Assembly (NCBI GenBank): GCA_028023455.1
Contig: JAQFVV010006199.1
Location: forward strand, 436,001 to 500,000
Source: Epiperipatus broadwayi
Taxonomy: Eukaryota; Onychophora; Udeonychophora; Euonychophora; Peripatidae
Direction: 5' to 3'
DNA length: 64,000 bases
Position 1 is the first letter of the stretch. The number at the start of each line of letters is the position of its first letter. Of the stretch, positions 48,600 through 62,765 are shown piece after piece. The notes under the pieces are model-generated. The model did no database searches and was not told the DNA's origin. It saw only the letters and a list, made by a program, of their open reading frames with translations. The position numbers and the translations under genes are program-made.

Positions 48600-51500
48600 A
48601 ATTATCTTCATCACCATCACTTTCAAACATTGTCAATCCACTGCAGGATGAATGTTCTCCAAGTTTAATCCAGTTTCTCTGATTTCTAGTCGATATTCTC
48701 CACATCACATCAACAAACTTCCTTATTTCATCCATTTCACATGAGATCTTTTTCTAGATCTTTTACAATTTCATGAAATTCACAATTATAAATTTATTAT
48801 TATCTCTTCTAGCAATATGTCCAGTCTAGGTCCACTTCAGTCTTTTTTATTTTTCAATGATACCACTAATATCTGTTTGCTCTTTTATGATGTGTTCATT
48901 TCCAATTCCTTCTTATTATTCATAACATACATCTCTCCATATTTTCAGTGAGTGGGTCTTAAACACCTCCATATTTCTTTTCTATTATGTGCCCAAGTCT
49001 CACTTCCATAAGTAAAACTGTAAAACCTATTTATTAAAAACTTTCCCTTTCAAGTACATCAGATATTTCCTTTTAGTATTAATGTATTTCTACAAAAAGT
49101 ATTCCATCCAAGTTTGATTCTATCATTAGTTTATTTATTTTGTTTTTATTTGTATTTATAATCTGACCAAGATATTTGTGATTGTTAACTTTTTCTAATT
49201 CATCATTATCATTTTTTTTTTTTTGGAGAAAATTTCTAAACATTATTTTAATCTTTTTTATCATTTGCCTTTAGTTCTTTACTTTCATCTAATAATTCTT
49301 GGAACATGTCCTGAATCTCTAAAGCATTATTTTATTTAAAAAATTATATCAATTACAAAATCTAGATTACATAATCTCCATTTTAATTTCTTTGATTTTT
49401 GCAAACCTGCTGTAAAAAGTTTTGAAGATATGAAATTATCCTGTTATATACTCTTCTCATTATTAATCTTACTAATACCACTATGTAATCTAATCATTGG
49501 TGTTGAATTTTGATAATATACTTCAAAATATTACAATATCCTGTGTCTATATTTTGATGATCTATTGCTGTAATCACTGGAGAAATGCTTATATAATTAA
49601 ATGTCTTTTCTTAATCTACAAATTCAAAGCACAATGGCAACTCATATTCATTGATCTTTTCCACAACTTCTTTCAATACTTGGACGTAATCATTGTGCTA
49701 AAACCACTTTTAAATCTGGCTTTTTTTTTTCCTTTTTTTTTTTTGATTGGTTAAAATTCAAAACTTGTTCTACAAGTTCTAATTATTTTGATAAAAATTT
49801 TGTGTAGAACTGATAAAAGACTGATAAGTCTGTAAAATTTAATATCTTCTTTCTTATTTTTTTTTAAACATTAATATTAATATAACATTTTCCCAATCAT
49901 CTGGTACATTTTTATCATTTAGATATGTTGTATATAATTTTACCAATAATTTTTTTATATTGTATATTTTTCCTTTAAGATATTGACTATAATTTTATCA
50001 TTTCCTGGAGTTTTTCTATTTATAAATTTGATTACAGATTTCACTTTTTCATTTAAAATCCAAAACAATTCAGTAGATGTAGTAATTGTAGAGGATTTTT
50101 TGTTGTTCTTTATTGCTATATAAATCTTTATAAAAGTCTTTCACATTAGTTTTATCTTCTCTTCCTAATGCAGAGATAAGTTTCCTACTAATACCAAGAT
50201 GTTTTACACTATATTTTTATTCTCTTCTATAAATTTCCTGCTAATTCAAAATTATATTTTCTTATATCATTATTAACTTTTTTAAAATACTATTTTACAA
50301 AATTCTAGATATGCAATCCTTTCTTAATGATTCATTTTTATATTCTTTCATATTTCTTTTCTTCATAATTTTTTTTATCTTGGTATAAATTTTACTGGTC
50401 AATTGTTATCAGCTATTTTTGTTGTAATTCTTAATAGAGTATCAATTAACTTCCTATTGACTTGATTCCAATCTGAACCATCTTCAAAATCTGTTAATAT
50501 TTTAAAGGATTTGTAAGTTCTAATTTATATTCATTGGAATGCTTCTAAAGGTTAAGATTATCAACTGTGAATACTGTTTTTCTTAAAAAAAATTTGTCTT
50601 TCTAGTTTTACCTTAACATGCATTTTACATCTGACTAATTGATAACTTCTTGTGTTGAATTTATTAAGAATATTACAATCTTGAAATATATATTTTCTGT
50701 TAGTCAAAATATAATCCAATTCTACTGTTCTGTCATTTGAATGCTTTATGTCCATTTCCATTTAGCATCTTTCTCACAGAAAGAATTTATAATATAAAGC
50801 TTTTTTCCCCTGAAAACTTCTCAAGGGTCTGCTCTCATTTTTATCATTGTAATCAAATTTAGCTACAACATTTCCATATTTCAGTTGTTTATCAGTCCTA
50901 ATATTAAAATTTTTCATGACAGTTTTAAAATATTGTTTAGTCTGATCAAAAGTCTTATGTATATCTGATAAGAATCCTCTACTTCTTTATCCCAATGAGA
51001 ACTTGCTGGTAGATAAACCTGAATTATTTACATTTGGTATCTTCCATTAAATTGAATAATTAGAATCTCCCACTTTTTATTTGTTTGACCTGTGTTTCCA
51101 ATATTTGTGCTTTTATAGTACAATATATGCCAACATTTTAAATCGATTGTCTCTTTAACTTTTCTTCTAACTTTATAAAGTTCAACATTTTCTATTTAAT
51201 ATAGACAGTTCTTTCTACCAATTCTTTCAATTTTTCTTCACTTGGAAGTGCTCTGCAATTTTAAGTACCTAAATAAAATATTTTAAATAAGTGACAGTAT
51301 GAGTTTGCAGTTAAGGGATTTTTAGCACCCTCTGCCTTCAGTCATCAACACTGTCGTGGCTAGTGACTTTACAGCTTTATGAGAATAGGACTGTCATGAT
51401 TGTGAATATCTATTTTAAAAAAATTTATTCATATATACATACATTTTACCTTCAAGGAAACAACTGATATTTCAGTCAAGAGTTATTAAGGAAAAGAGAA

Positions 51501-51690
51501 AAAACTACGGTGGCTGATGCTTGTCAGTGAAAGTCAATTCGTGTTCCTAATATGTGATCAATCATATAATAATAATAGCTGCAATGACAAGAAGGTATGA
51601 AGTGGATATTAAAAATTTGCCATGCTAAATTCCTTTAAGGTCTCAAAGAGAAATCAAAGGCTCTCCTTTTATTTACCAGAAAACTTCTTT
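48600..51690 (-). pseudogene. Decayed near-full-length RTE-like LINE, copy 2
   Basis: Aligns collinearly with the intact LINE of 0.4-3.7 kb: the 3' end (CAATCCACTGCAGGATGAA, 48636-48654), FADD/RT region around 49300-49700, endonuclease part near 50561-50761 (RTVELDYILTNRKYIFQDCN is still readable) and the leader (AATAATAGCTGCAATGACAAG near 51578). Numerous indels and stops break every domain. T-rich expansions (49217, 49727) suggest long decay. Same orientation as the intact copy, so it records an earlier wave of the same family. Confidence 0.85.
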
Positions 51691-52420
51691 CTGCAGCCAA
51701 AGCAAGTTAAAAAAAAGAAATAAATAAAGCTAGAGAGGAATAAGTAAATTGTTTAATAATTTAAATAATTTTATTAATGTATAATTAGTTTTTATGCAGA
51801 AGACATTTTAGTTGATAAATAATTAGTTTAAGATTGTAATTTTATAACTAGCAATAGCTTCATTTAATTACAATAGTTATAAAGTTTTATTTATATGGCA
51901 GGTATGCATAAAATGATATTTTATTACCCACTATTATATTAAGTGCAATAGTCATGCATACTTGAAGTGTATGAGCATGTTCGTGCTTGCATTTTAACGT
52001 ATAAATATAATAATCTAATTGTCATACTTAATTAGTGATATATTTTTAGGAAAGTTAATTCTCATAAACAAAAGATTTTTAGGGAGATAAGTGTAAAACT
52101 ATAGATAAGGCACACAGTGCATGCATGAATGCATTTTTTTTCATTCCTGTATATTCCTCAACATTCATTCTTCTTCATTATAGTATTTTTAAAAAAAATC
52201 AAAGCTGAATATCAAATTTTTTTATTGAAGTAAGATATTTTATTAATTTAAATAACATTTTCGGCTAAGAATTAATTTTTTCCCTTTCTTTTCTTTGTAA
52301 ATCAAAACTTTCTGACCATCTTGAAGTCCAAAATCTCCAAAGGAAAAAACAGAATATTTTTCTGTATGTTTTAATTTTTTGTGTAATTTTATGCTCTGCT
52401 TTGTATTTCAATATACAGAA
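51691..52420. other. AT-rich sequence, no gene seen
   Basis: No repeat or ORF that I can tie to anything. Confidence 0.5.
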
Positions 52421-52421
52421 G

Positions 52422-52560
52422 TGCACAGCATAGTTCAGTACAATGGTAGTTTGATAACCTCTGGATCTAGGGTCCATGGATTATGGCCAAACTCTTTATT
52501 TCTGGTAATTAAACTTTTTATGAAGTCCCAGGCAATAAAGTCATTTGATTATTTTATTAA
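52422..52560 (+). mobile_element. SINE-like copy sharing the CCCAG(G)CAATAAAG block
   Basis: Head GCATAGTTCAGTACAATGG is box-A-like. After CTGGATCTAGGGTCCATGG the body AAGTCCCAGGCAATAAAGTC (52523-52542) matches 3804-3821. It directly abuts the dispersed repeat copy B (52750-53735). The box B is degenerate. Confidence 0.45.
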
Positions 52561-52749
52561 TGGGTTTAAAATATTTGAAATTTATAAAATCCTGACTGAA
52601 ATGCTAACAGTTAAATACTGCAAAAAACATTCGATCTAAATTAGCTAAATTTAAAAAAAAAAAACAATAACACAAAAATACATATATATTAAAAAGTTTG
52701 TCATTTTTTTTAAAATGTAAAAGTTAATTTTAAAATCAGTTATTATTTT

Positions 52750-53735
52750 TTTTACTTCCATAGTTTTTTTTTTCCATGTGCCATTGTCCGTAATAGACAG
52801 AACTTTATTTTTACATGAAACCAATTTTAAAGAAAAGATAAATAGACTTTATCTCTTTTAAATGCATGTTTAAGTTTAAAGAATTTTGCCTTTTTAAATT
52901 TTATGTTTTCTAGCAGACATTAACATTTTATTTGTATTAAAAAATATATAGAAAAAGTTAAAAGTCAATTTGCAAGAAAATATATTTCAAATTCTATTTT
53001 AAAAGAAATCCTTTTCATGCAACATTAAAATTTTCCTCATTAAAAACACTAAAACATTCAAGGCATTTGTTAATGAAATTGGAAAGCTAATAATAACAAA
53101 CACATATTTGACAATACTATTAATAATTCAATTTATAAAAGTGAAGTTGAGAAAAACAAAATCTTTCACTAAAAATATTTTAATATTTCACTACTATAAA
53201 TAAAAAAAGTTTTCTTTAAAATGTATAAAAGATTTTGAAAAGTAAACTTACACTTTTAGGATTCTATCTAACATAATATTTTTATCATAGTTATTTATGC
53301 ATTATATAAATAAAGAGAAACCTATAAAATAAATTCAAATATCTCTACTCCTAAATCATATCCACAATATTGCTCATGAAAAATAAAATATATTAAATAA
53401 TTCTGTTTTAAATAAATAATATTTAATCAATATTTTATGCTTCATTAATTGTTTGCTGTCTTTATAAAAAATAATTAGTTATAAATATTTATTGTTTATT
53501 GGAGTTCATTCATTAATTAATGTAAAAGAACAAGAAAACAAATCTGCATAAGGAATTTCATTCAAAACTTTTAAAAAAGATAGTAAATTTGAATTTTCCT
53601 TTAATACATTGTGTATATATTTTATGTTTATTTGGTTAATTATATGACCATTATATATTGCATTTTGTCAAAATATACATAAGGTTTACATACAAATAGA
53701 TTTTAATTTGAAGTTTAATTTTAAAAAATGTTGTT
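52750..53735 (-). repeat. ~1-kb dispersed repeat, copy B
   Basis: Reverse-complement relative of 17650-18660, in the same order throughout (see copy A). By eye about three-quarters identical with many small indels, so both copies are old. Confidence 0.75.
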
Positions 53736-56600
53736 TACTATGCAATATGAAAGAAGTGCTTGTTGATACAAGTTTTAGTTTAAATCTTAAAATTAAGACA
53801 TTTCAAAATGCTTTTATTGATGTTGGAAAATCAATTTGTTTGTTTGTTAACTTTTGAACTTTTTCAAGTTGGAATAAAATTTTAAAATTGAGGTTTAATA
53901 TATTTAAATTCATAAAATTGCTAAAAAAAAATAATATATAACTAAGTCATGCCAGCCTAATTCATTTGGAACACTTATCTTTTCAATATGTCGACTGGTT
54001 TCTTAAATGTGAAACAGAGTAAGAAAAAATATTGTTAACAATTATTTTTAGAACTTGGATTTGTTTTAAGTAAATCTTGTGAGAGGGCAGTAAAAATGTT
54101 TTTTTATTTCAATTTAATAACATTTTTCTAACCATTCTTAATCTCTTAATATATATATATTGTGCCACTAACAGTGATACATGTTCATAATTTTATTTAT
54201 TATAAAATTTTAATATGAAAATAATTTATAATTAGCTAAAGAAGTTTAAACAAAAATTACTACAGAGTATTTTATCAAGAAATGATGGAATTAAAAATCT
54301 CATTTGAAAAAAAATCTATAAAAGTTTAAAGAGTTTTCTTTATATAAGCATAGATCATCAAAGGGCAAACATCATTTATTAGTATAAGTTTTACTAATTT
54401 GAAATAATAATAAAAGAAAAAACCAATTAAAAGGGGAATTAAACTGTCATTCATAAAGTTTTACAAATTAATTAAAGAGTAATTTAGGGGGAGGGGGATT
54501 TATCTTAGCAAAAATTAAAACTACTAAAAAAAGAAAAATCTAAAAACTAAAAATCTCTCTTTTCATTTATTTTAAGAATAAGGGAGGCATGAATAGAGAT
54601 TGATTTTAAATATAAAAAAAATAAATGTATGTATGTAAATAAAATATGAGAGTAAATTAAAAAATAAAGAAAAGCTTATAATTAAATTTAAAAAATTCAC
54701 TCAAAGATTGCTAGCTCTCTGTTTTTTAGTAGACTTCTCGTTACTGGTAGATATGGATCCTCATGAATGGATTTATTTTCCCTGTCAGTTTTTGTTTTAA
54801 GCCATCTATTTACATCTCATGTGTCATATTTTTTAAAAACTAAAAACTTAAAATTTAATCATCAAATGAATTATTTCCAGTAATTTTAAATTAATAGTAG
54901 ATGATACCTCTAACTTCTCTATAGTTGCTAACTGCTTTCTTAACATATTCAAGTTACCTTTAATAATAGCTTGATGCAGTTTTAAAATATTCTGAATAAG
55001 ATTTGAACTGATTAGTTGCTGACTTTAATTCAGGTAATCTGTTTTGCAATACTTTCTGTGAGCTCTTTAGTTTATAAGTTGTAAGCTGAAGTTAATAATT
55101 GTGACATTGGTTTTATTAAAAGTGGAATATTAAGTTTGTGTAGAATTATACCACTTTTTTCAAAAATTGTTAAAATTGCTTAAATGATAATAGATTATAT
55201 ATCTCCATTTCTTATAATTCCTTAGCTACTTATAAAAAGTAGCTTTACTATGCATGGTATAAATATTCTTGAGTGATCAATGTTAAACTTTAAGTTTATA
55301 ACTGTCAAGCTAGTTCCATTCAATATACTTATTTGCAAATGTACTTTTTTATTCTTGATAAAAAGAAAATTTACAAATATTAATATATTTACATTTTGTA
55401 TTTTTAATTATATACACTATTATATGATGAATCTATAATAACTTTTAATCATGTAATCACATATATTATCCATTTCTTATATATTAATAATTCAACAATA
55501 AGATTACAAAAAAAAGAATAAATTTAAGTTTTGGTGGATATTAAAAAATCAAACAAATCACCCTTTCTTTTTACTTTTTCAGTGCTTATTTTATTAAATT
55601 AAAAATAATCCATCTGACAGTTTTGGTTGCCCAGCAATCTTCCCCAGTGCTATTAAACATTTATAAATACATAAATATACAATTACATAAGCGTATAAAC
55701 ATACAACATTATATCTATTTTTCATATATACCCTATTACCTATTATATCTATATATACATGCATACATACCAAATATATATATATATTCTCCATTTATTC
55801 TACACTTAAATATATTATACATAAATAAAAACCACCTTTAATATATCTATACGGAATATATTACACATATATATCCTAATCATATATATACAAGCTAAAC
55901 TATTCCCAACTTACACTACACTTATATCATTAATTATTATTATTCCATAAGTCAAATCAGTAATTATTTAATATCTATTAATTATTTTATATCAATTAAT
56001 ATTATCATGCATATAAAAATTGCAAAATAAAGTCAACCTATGAAACTTATAATCTTATATTATTTTTTTATTGTCAATCTAAATATTACTATATAAAATT
56101 TAAATTTTAAGATTATTATCTTTAAACTTATTAACCATTATAAATTATTATAAACTTTTTTATTTTATATATTATTACTTAATAAATATCAGTACCCGCC
56201 TTCTTCTTATCATTCAGCTTTTTCAACTTCAATAATTTGAATTTAAATTTCTTCTTTTAATATTATATATTAACTCCCTCTTAGCTTTTTCCATCTATTC
56301 TAAATTTATTTTTGAAATTATTATACCAATCCTAATTAAATCAAAGGGGCTTTATCCACAAATCTATATTTAATACATGTTTAATATTATTTATAAGGAG
56401 AGCTTCCTTGAATTTTCTCTTTTTTGTCATTTGTATATTATACAGTAATAAAATTCATAAATAGTAAAAATAAACACATGCTATATTATTTCATAACTTA
56501 ATAAAATGTAGACTATCAAATCATATATTACTGCTTTTTTAGATGAATTTTTTTATTCCTGAATATAATGATCTGGCATGCAAATCACATGGTTCTGCAT
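53736..56600. other. AT-rich sequence, no gene seen
   Basis: Includes an (AT)n-TTGTGCCAC junction at 54150-54167. Short ORFs around 55.6-55.8 kb are TA-repeat translations. Confidence 0.5.
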
Positions 56601-56914
56601 GTGTGCAATACTTTTGCAGCACTTTCTTAAAATTGACTGTACCCCTGAAAATAAATGTAAATAGGCATATGGCATAGTTTAGTTTCTTAGTGAAATAGTT
56701 CTGGTGGCAATATCAGTATTCTGATAAATGATGCATTGTGCAAAACAAATGTTTCCCAATTTACTAAATCAAATGCAGCTTTAAAGTCATTATAATATTC
56801 AATTGTATTTGTATATTTGCTTACCTTTGCAAAGAAGATTGTTATATTAAAAGAATTGCCTGAAAGTTGTGGAACTTTGTATTGCATAATGTGATTGAGA
56901 AAGAATAAGTACAC
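56600..56914 (-). pseudogene. Reverse transcriptase fragment of another LINE
   Basis: The minus-strand ORF 56687-56914 contains YNDFKAAFDLVNWETFV, the RT motif around the first catalytic Asp (D-F-K-A-A-F-D), which is found in Jockey/CR1/RTE-type LINEs. Flanking residues (ILPPELFH) and sequence down to 56600 weakly continue an RT-like frame, with no second catalytic motif visible. It differs from the two other LINEs in the window (DYEKAFD and DFSSAFD). Confidence 0.55.
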
Positions 56915-57059
56915 TTAGCTTTCTTAAAATGATTCTTGCAAAAAAATTTTGATCAATGCCTTCAAGTATAATAAGTCACAAGTCATTTTATGAAAGGCAT
57001 AATACATATGATTTATTTCTAAACATAATTTAATGTTGGTGGAGAGATTGGGGATGTCA

Positions 57060-57545
57060 AGTTTATAAGAGCAGAGCATTAGTGAAGTATAGGAACAATG
57101 ATATAGCTAAGCTGTTTGAATAATTTTGACAGGAATACAGGATGCTACTAAAAATAAATAGGGTTTGAGGTGCATTATTTCTACAAATATATGATGCTTT
57201 ATAATACAATCTTAATAAAACTGGTTACTATCTTAATAGTTCATATTAATTATTTTTTTCTAAATAAAAAGTTTGGTGCTCAAAGAATTTTATGTCCATC
57301 TCATGCCTAAAATAAGAATGTAATTTTTTGATAAAATAGAAATGCTGGAGGCATAATAGAAATAGTTTTGTATAATTTATAATAGTTTAATCTGCTTTGA
57401 TAGATTCAAATTATCTGTTTTAGTCTAGGTATTTTGACATTTTTGATGCTAGTTTGCTTTATTTTGCAATTTAAGGGTAAGAGGACTTGCAATATGCAGA
57501 TGCTTTTTAACTACATCAAACAGAGCAAAATTTCTTATAAAATTT
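57060..57545 (+). repeat. ~480-bp dispersed repeat, copy 1
   Basis: Matches 63510-63970 in direct orientation and the same order: GAGGTGCATTATTTCTA, GCTCAAAGA(A/G)TTTTATGTCC, TAATTTTT.TGATAAAAT, TTTGATAGATTCAAA and TTTAAGGGTAA.AGGACTTGC. It lies next to the RT fragment at 56.6-56.9 kb and might be another part of that element. No ORF. Confidence 0.8.
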
Positions 57546-59800
57546 ATAAATGTACTTAGATTATAATACTATTTTTTAGATGCTAGTGTTAATATATTGT
57601 GTTCAGATAGTGTTTATTCTAGCAAAAAAATATATTTTGTCTTCTCTTGTGAATCATCTGAGATTATACTAGAAAATTATGTTTAGAATGATTCATGCAA
57701 TCAATCACTTTTAAAAAATAAACTGACATTATCTATTTAACATTACCAACAAAAGGCATTTATGACTTTTGAACTATTTTTTTGGCAAAGAAAGGTTTTA
57801 CTTTTTTTTAAAAATGAATCAATAAATAAATTTTATTTAATAAAAATACTTTAAAACCATTTATGATTTTGTGAATTGAAATTATTTTTTTTATTATGCA
57901 TCAACTTCTGCCACAACATTAATATCTAATAATTATTTATTCAAGCTTTAGAATATGATGAAGAGAATTACTCTTCTAAATATGATTAAACATCAAGAAA
58001 GTCATGGAATATTCTGTTGGTGTATGTTGTACTAGCTTTCTGCATTTTATTTTGTTAATGGAAGTATTTAGTTAAAGAATTATACATATCTCCATGATCT
58101 ATTTGTACTTAATAGAAATCTTTTTCAAAATTCATTATATGCTTTTATTTGAATATGTAAATTAACCAAGTCACAGAAGGGCATTTTCTGTCTCATTTTA
58201 GTGTCACATCTTTCCCTCATTCCTTTACAGATGAACTTACATTAAACTGAACTCAGAAGCTTTTCAAACTTTCTACTTATTCTATCAGATTAAATAAGTT
58301 TTGAACTGGATTTCTTTTGTAACCCAACAAATCATTATTGTAATATTAATCAGTGAGAAAAATGTTTTTATCCAACATTAAGGTTGCAACATCTATATTT
58401 TTAGGTACTTACCTAAACCTCTCAAAAGTTAAATTAAGTTTTTATTTGAAACAATTATTACCTATCAAATTTTAGTATAAACTTAAGGTATTTTTTCTGA
58501 AGCTGTTATTGCTCAAGCTGCTATAACTCATTAATAAACATTAAATCATTAATGTTAACCTTGGATAGCTCTTGGAAGCACATAATAAATACTATAATAA
58601 ACAAATTAAATTCATTGATCAAATTATAATATGAGATACTTTATTTCATTTGTATTAATCAATGTAATTCATGCCATTTATAGAATTTGTTTAAACTTAG
58701 TTTGTCTCAATCAATTTTTTATCTTCATAAAAGTTAGAATGTATGTTGCTGCATTAATGAATCCTTTAAGACCATAGCAAAACTAATTATTTACCTTGTT
58801 AAATGCAATATAGTACTCTGGGAAAACTTTCTTTACAAGTCATGACAATATAAAGAAACCCATATATTCACAGTAGAATTCTTGGTCTCACTTTCTATTA
58901 CCAAAATTTTATCCAGATTACAAAATCTTTATGTGATACAATGACCATTAAAATTCTTACTGAACTTTTTCATTCCTAGTAAGCAATTGTTCACTTCTAG
59001 ATTTAAGTTTATATATGGTCTTTTTCCCCCGACAAATATATATATAATGTTTTTTTGTTTGTTTATAATTCAGGTTTCTATTATATTTTGGCTACCATGA
59101 TGATACCATCTAGACGTAAATTTTTATAAAAAAATAAAATCTTAAAATTTTAATAACACGTGTTTAGTTACTTAAAAGTTTTACGACGAAGTATTTATTA
59201 TTTATATTTCGTATCTACAAATAATAAATGTCATCTTTAAATTTCTAGGTAAGCAAATAAGTGCGTTCAAATTCCTATACTTATAATTTTATTTGACATT
59301 ATATAATATGCCATATATATTTAAAAGTTTTAGCAACTAATTCTTATTTGAGTAAAATACAGTTTAGATGTATATTACCCCCCCCCACCCAATAATTTCT
59401 AATATGTATATATAATAGATAATAAAATTATAAAAGTTTGAAAGTCTTTGATTTTTAAACATTTCGAACAATATTGCTATTTAAGCATTTCTCTGTTAAA
59501 AGAAAAAAGAAAGCAAAATATCTAGAAACTCTTAGAGTATTAAATTTCCTTAAAAGTTGTTCTTCTTTAATTGCATAATTGAAAAGCAGCACAGGAAGAG
59601 GAGAGATTTCAGTAGAAAGAAGAAAGAAAATACCCAGAAAAATAGATTAGCTTCATTTTTATGACAATGAAAACTGAGATAAAAAAGTTAGACTATAGTC
59701 ATTAAATATATATACGTGTGTGTACGCGTATGTTTATGTGCCAATGTGTACATATATATATGAGTATATTTTTAATTATACATTTATTTATGTAAATACG
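57546..59800. other. AT-rich sequence, no gene seen
   Basis: No recognisable ORF, RNA or repeat apart from homopolymers (C10-like run at 59381) and short AT runs. Confidence 0.5.
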
Positions 59801-60045
59801 TATACATTATCATTATTTTCAACCATTATCATTCCAATGCAAGATGAAGATCTCTCCAAGTTTAATCCAGTTTCACCGATCTCTAGATCTGTTTTTCCAT
59901 AACATACTAGCAAACTTCCTATTTCATCTATCCATTTCAAAGGCATTTTACAAACTTTTGGGATCCAGTTTAACATTTAACTATCTATTTTTATTTCTTC
60001 TAGTAATATTTTCAGTCCAGCTTCATTTCAGTTAATTTTTTCTAC
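59800..60045 (-). pseudogene. 5'-truncated RTE-like LINE, copy 3
   Basis: Matches only the last part of the intact LINE ORF: the 3' tail (ATTATCATTCCAATGCAAGATGA), TCTCTCCAAGTTTAATCC and the MLNWIPKVCK region. Similarity ends near 60045, a typical 5' truncation. The equivalent stop region and indels make it non-coding. Confidence 0.85.
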
Positions 60046-60509
60046 ATGTTAAATATGTATTTATGTGTAGAAATATACATATTATTGTTACCACATGGGG
60101 TAAGTAATGCTTTATTAGCCTGTGAAGTTGAACATTTTTTAAATAGCAGAAAGTTTTTAAGAAAATCCCAAATGGTTAAGATTGCCAATTCATAACTGTC
60201 ACCCAAAATTTTTTAAAACGAATGTCTCATTATCATATGTTAAAAATGAAATTCATTATTATGCACAGGTTATAGTAATAAAAACCACATTGAATAAAAA
60301 CAAATGTTGATTCAGATTTGATCAAAGAAACATCAAAAAACTTAAAGATGTTGATGGCATAACATATGTAGCTTAAAAGATGGGGGGGGGGGGAACCTCA
60401 CAATTATCATTTAAAAAAATAAAGAACAAAATGAAAAGATAGCACTATGGCTAAATAGTATCAATAGTTGATTCTAAAGTTAATAATAAAGGTGAATAAA
60501 CGATTGACA

Positions 60510-60800
60510 AGTTTTGTTTCATTGGATTATTTTTCACTAATAATGGTTACAAGAGTTAAGTGAGTTTGCTGCAGATATAAAATTGGTAAGAATTGTCCTG
60601 AACAATTCAGAAAAGATTTTTTAATATAGGGTCATACCTTCAAAAATTAAAATCAAAATTGTTCAAGTTGTGATGTGCCTCTGATTCTTTATGGATGTGA
60701 AAGTTGAATGCAGAAGAAAATTACTGTGAAAAGTATTAATGCTTTTAAAATATGATACTGGTGATAGACTGGTAAGGAATGAACTAATGGATACTTTATC
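60510..60800 (+). pseudogene. Probable LINE C-terminal fragment, plus strand
   Basis: Across two frames about 60550-60770 reads FAADIKLVRIVLNNS, then LILYGCESW..K with INAFKI. The pattern IYGCESWTLKK...IDAFE is the conserved region after the RT of RTE/BovB-type LINEs (compare LTYGSETWTLNKRAIQRLQ in the intact LINE here). Several stops and shifts; boundaries are uncertain. Confidence 0.4.
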
Positions 60801-62480
60801 AGATTAGGCCTGAACTCATTTTTGAAACACTAATTACTTCTTAAAGTAGTCTTATTTTGTTCATATCATAAGACAATATAATTATTTAAATTTGTATAAT
60901 GCTTGGAATAGTTGATAATAAAGAAGAAAATAGCCAGAAGTGAATTTGAATGTACCAGTGAGCGGTGTAAAAATCTAAACAAGTGATAGCTTATGATTGA
61001 GAAATACTATTCAAGTGAATGTTGCCATAATAGTATCTATGTTGAGACACACAACTTTGCGAACATTTTAAAAATAATTACATGATAACTGGAAAATGTA
61101 TATTTATTTTGTAAGTTAAAAGAAAAATAATAATAATTTTGAGTATAATAGTAATAAATATAGGAAACATATAATTTGGATAACTTTGGGAAAGATGATG
61201 ATTAATTTAAAATATCCATTCAAAGAAATGAGTAGATAGACATTCATCAACTCTTAATAAAATATTTTAAAAATAAACTCTAAATTAATAATTAATTCTA
61301 ACATAATATCAATTCATTCTTTTATTAATAATATGTAAACATAAATGAAATATCTCTACTAATATATGTTAATTATATATGTATTTGATGCAAATGAATT
61401 AAATGCACAATTTTCTCTCGAGACATTTATTGCAATTAATTTTTAAAAAAATGAAATCATGAAATAAAATTATTTTACAGAGTTTTTAAATTTTTTGAAA
61501 AAGGAATTTGAAACGATCAAAACATCACGTGATCACCATTTCATGTGCTACTGAATTTGAAACGTTAGGTACGATTTTAATTTTAGAATACAGTATAAAA
61601 GTCTTTCGAAAAGTAGATTTGAGCTGAATCATATGATTCAAACTTGATAAAATAAAAAATACTCTTTAAAAATACTTTTAAATTTATTGACTAGAATTTT
61701 ATCGATTAAATCAAAAAGTGTTGTTAATAATAACGAAAAGAGAGTGAATCTAAAATATTTGCTACTTTTTGCTATAAATTTAAAAATAAAACTTCGTTTG
61801 TTCTATTTCAAATTCATAATACTTTAAAGAGGTTAAACGTAAAGATATTCAAAGTTAATATATATTCAAAACTATAAAAAAAAAAAATCTTAATGCGTTT
61901 AGTCATTCAATATTATCATATAATATGACTCTTTTTTCAAATACTAAACAATAATCAGTTTTTAGAACAAGTAAAATTTATTTCAGTATTCAAAACAGAA
62001 TATATAAATATCACATGATCACCATTCTTTATGCTTACATATACAACTGTATGAAGAATTTTGCCTCTCGATTTTTACTGAAATTCATTTTCTAATGAAC
62101 GAATAAGTCATGTCATGTTTAGTTTATGTTAATGTTTTCGAAATGTTTATTTTTTGTATACATATATATATATCTTGGAAGTTAAGATATATATTACACA
62201 TTGTTAATTAAATTTTTATTTGAAAATTTGTTTATAATACATGCTAAAATAAAATGGACAAAATAGTTTATATTTTCTGCATTATAATTCAGATTTAATA
62301 TATCTGGATACAAAAGGTACCTGATGATAGCACATGTTTTTAAAATAGATTTAAAGATATCTTTTTAAACGTTACAAGTATGGAATCATATTTAAATAGT
62401 ATAATGTGTAAGAAAAGAAAATACTCAGTAATAATGATTTTATTTTAAAACAAATAATGCTTGGAAATTATTAAAATTTT
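60801..62480. other. AT-rich sequence, no gene seen
   Basis: No ORF with a domain and no repeat tied to other parts of the window. Confidence 0.5.
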
Positions 62481-62484
62481 ATTT

Positions 62485-62765
62485 ATAAATATGAATGACT
62501 AAAGAGTTGGAGAGTGGAGAGGATTGAAGTCTGCCTATTAAATTATATAGATTTGCTATCTTAATATAAACCAAGCACTGGTTATATATATATATGTGGA
62601 AGATAATCATTCGAACCAACTGATGAGTGCTGGTTCTGCATGAAATATGTATATTGGAGATCATTTATCTTTTTCACATGTATGTGGTCATGTGTATCGG
62701 TTATATTATATAGAGAAATGACTGTAGGGAGATTGAAAGTCTGGGTTCAAATCCCCTTTAATTAA
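62485..62765 (+). repeat. Dispersed copy of the 5-kb repeat unit, with T-arm-like end
   Basis: Runs in the direction of 5640-5930: GAGTTGGAG.GTGG, TTGCTATCTTAATATAAAC, GAACCAACT..TGAGTGCTGGTTC, TTTTTCACATG and finally AAGTCTGGGTTCAAATCCCC. The last piece is a clean tRNA T-arm/box B sequence, better preserved here than in the 5-kb copies. No ORF of its own. Confidence 0.75.
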
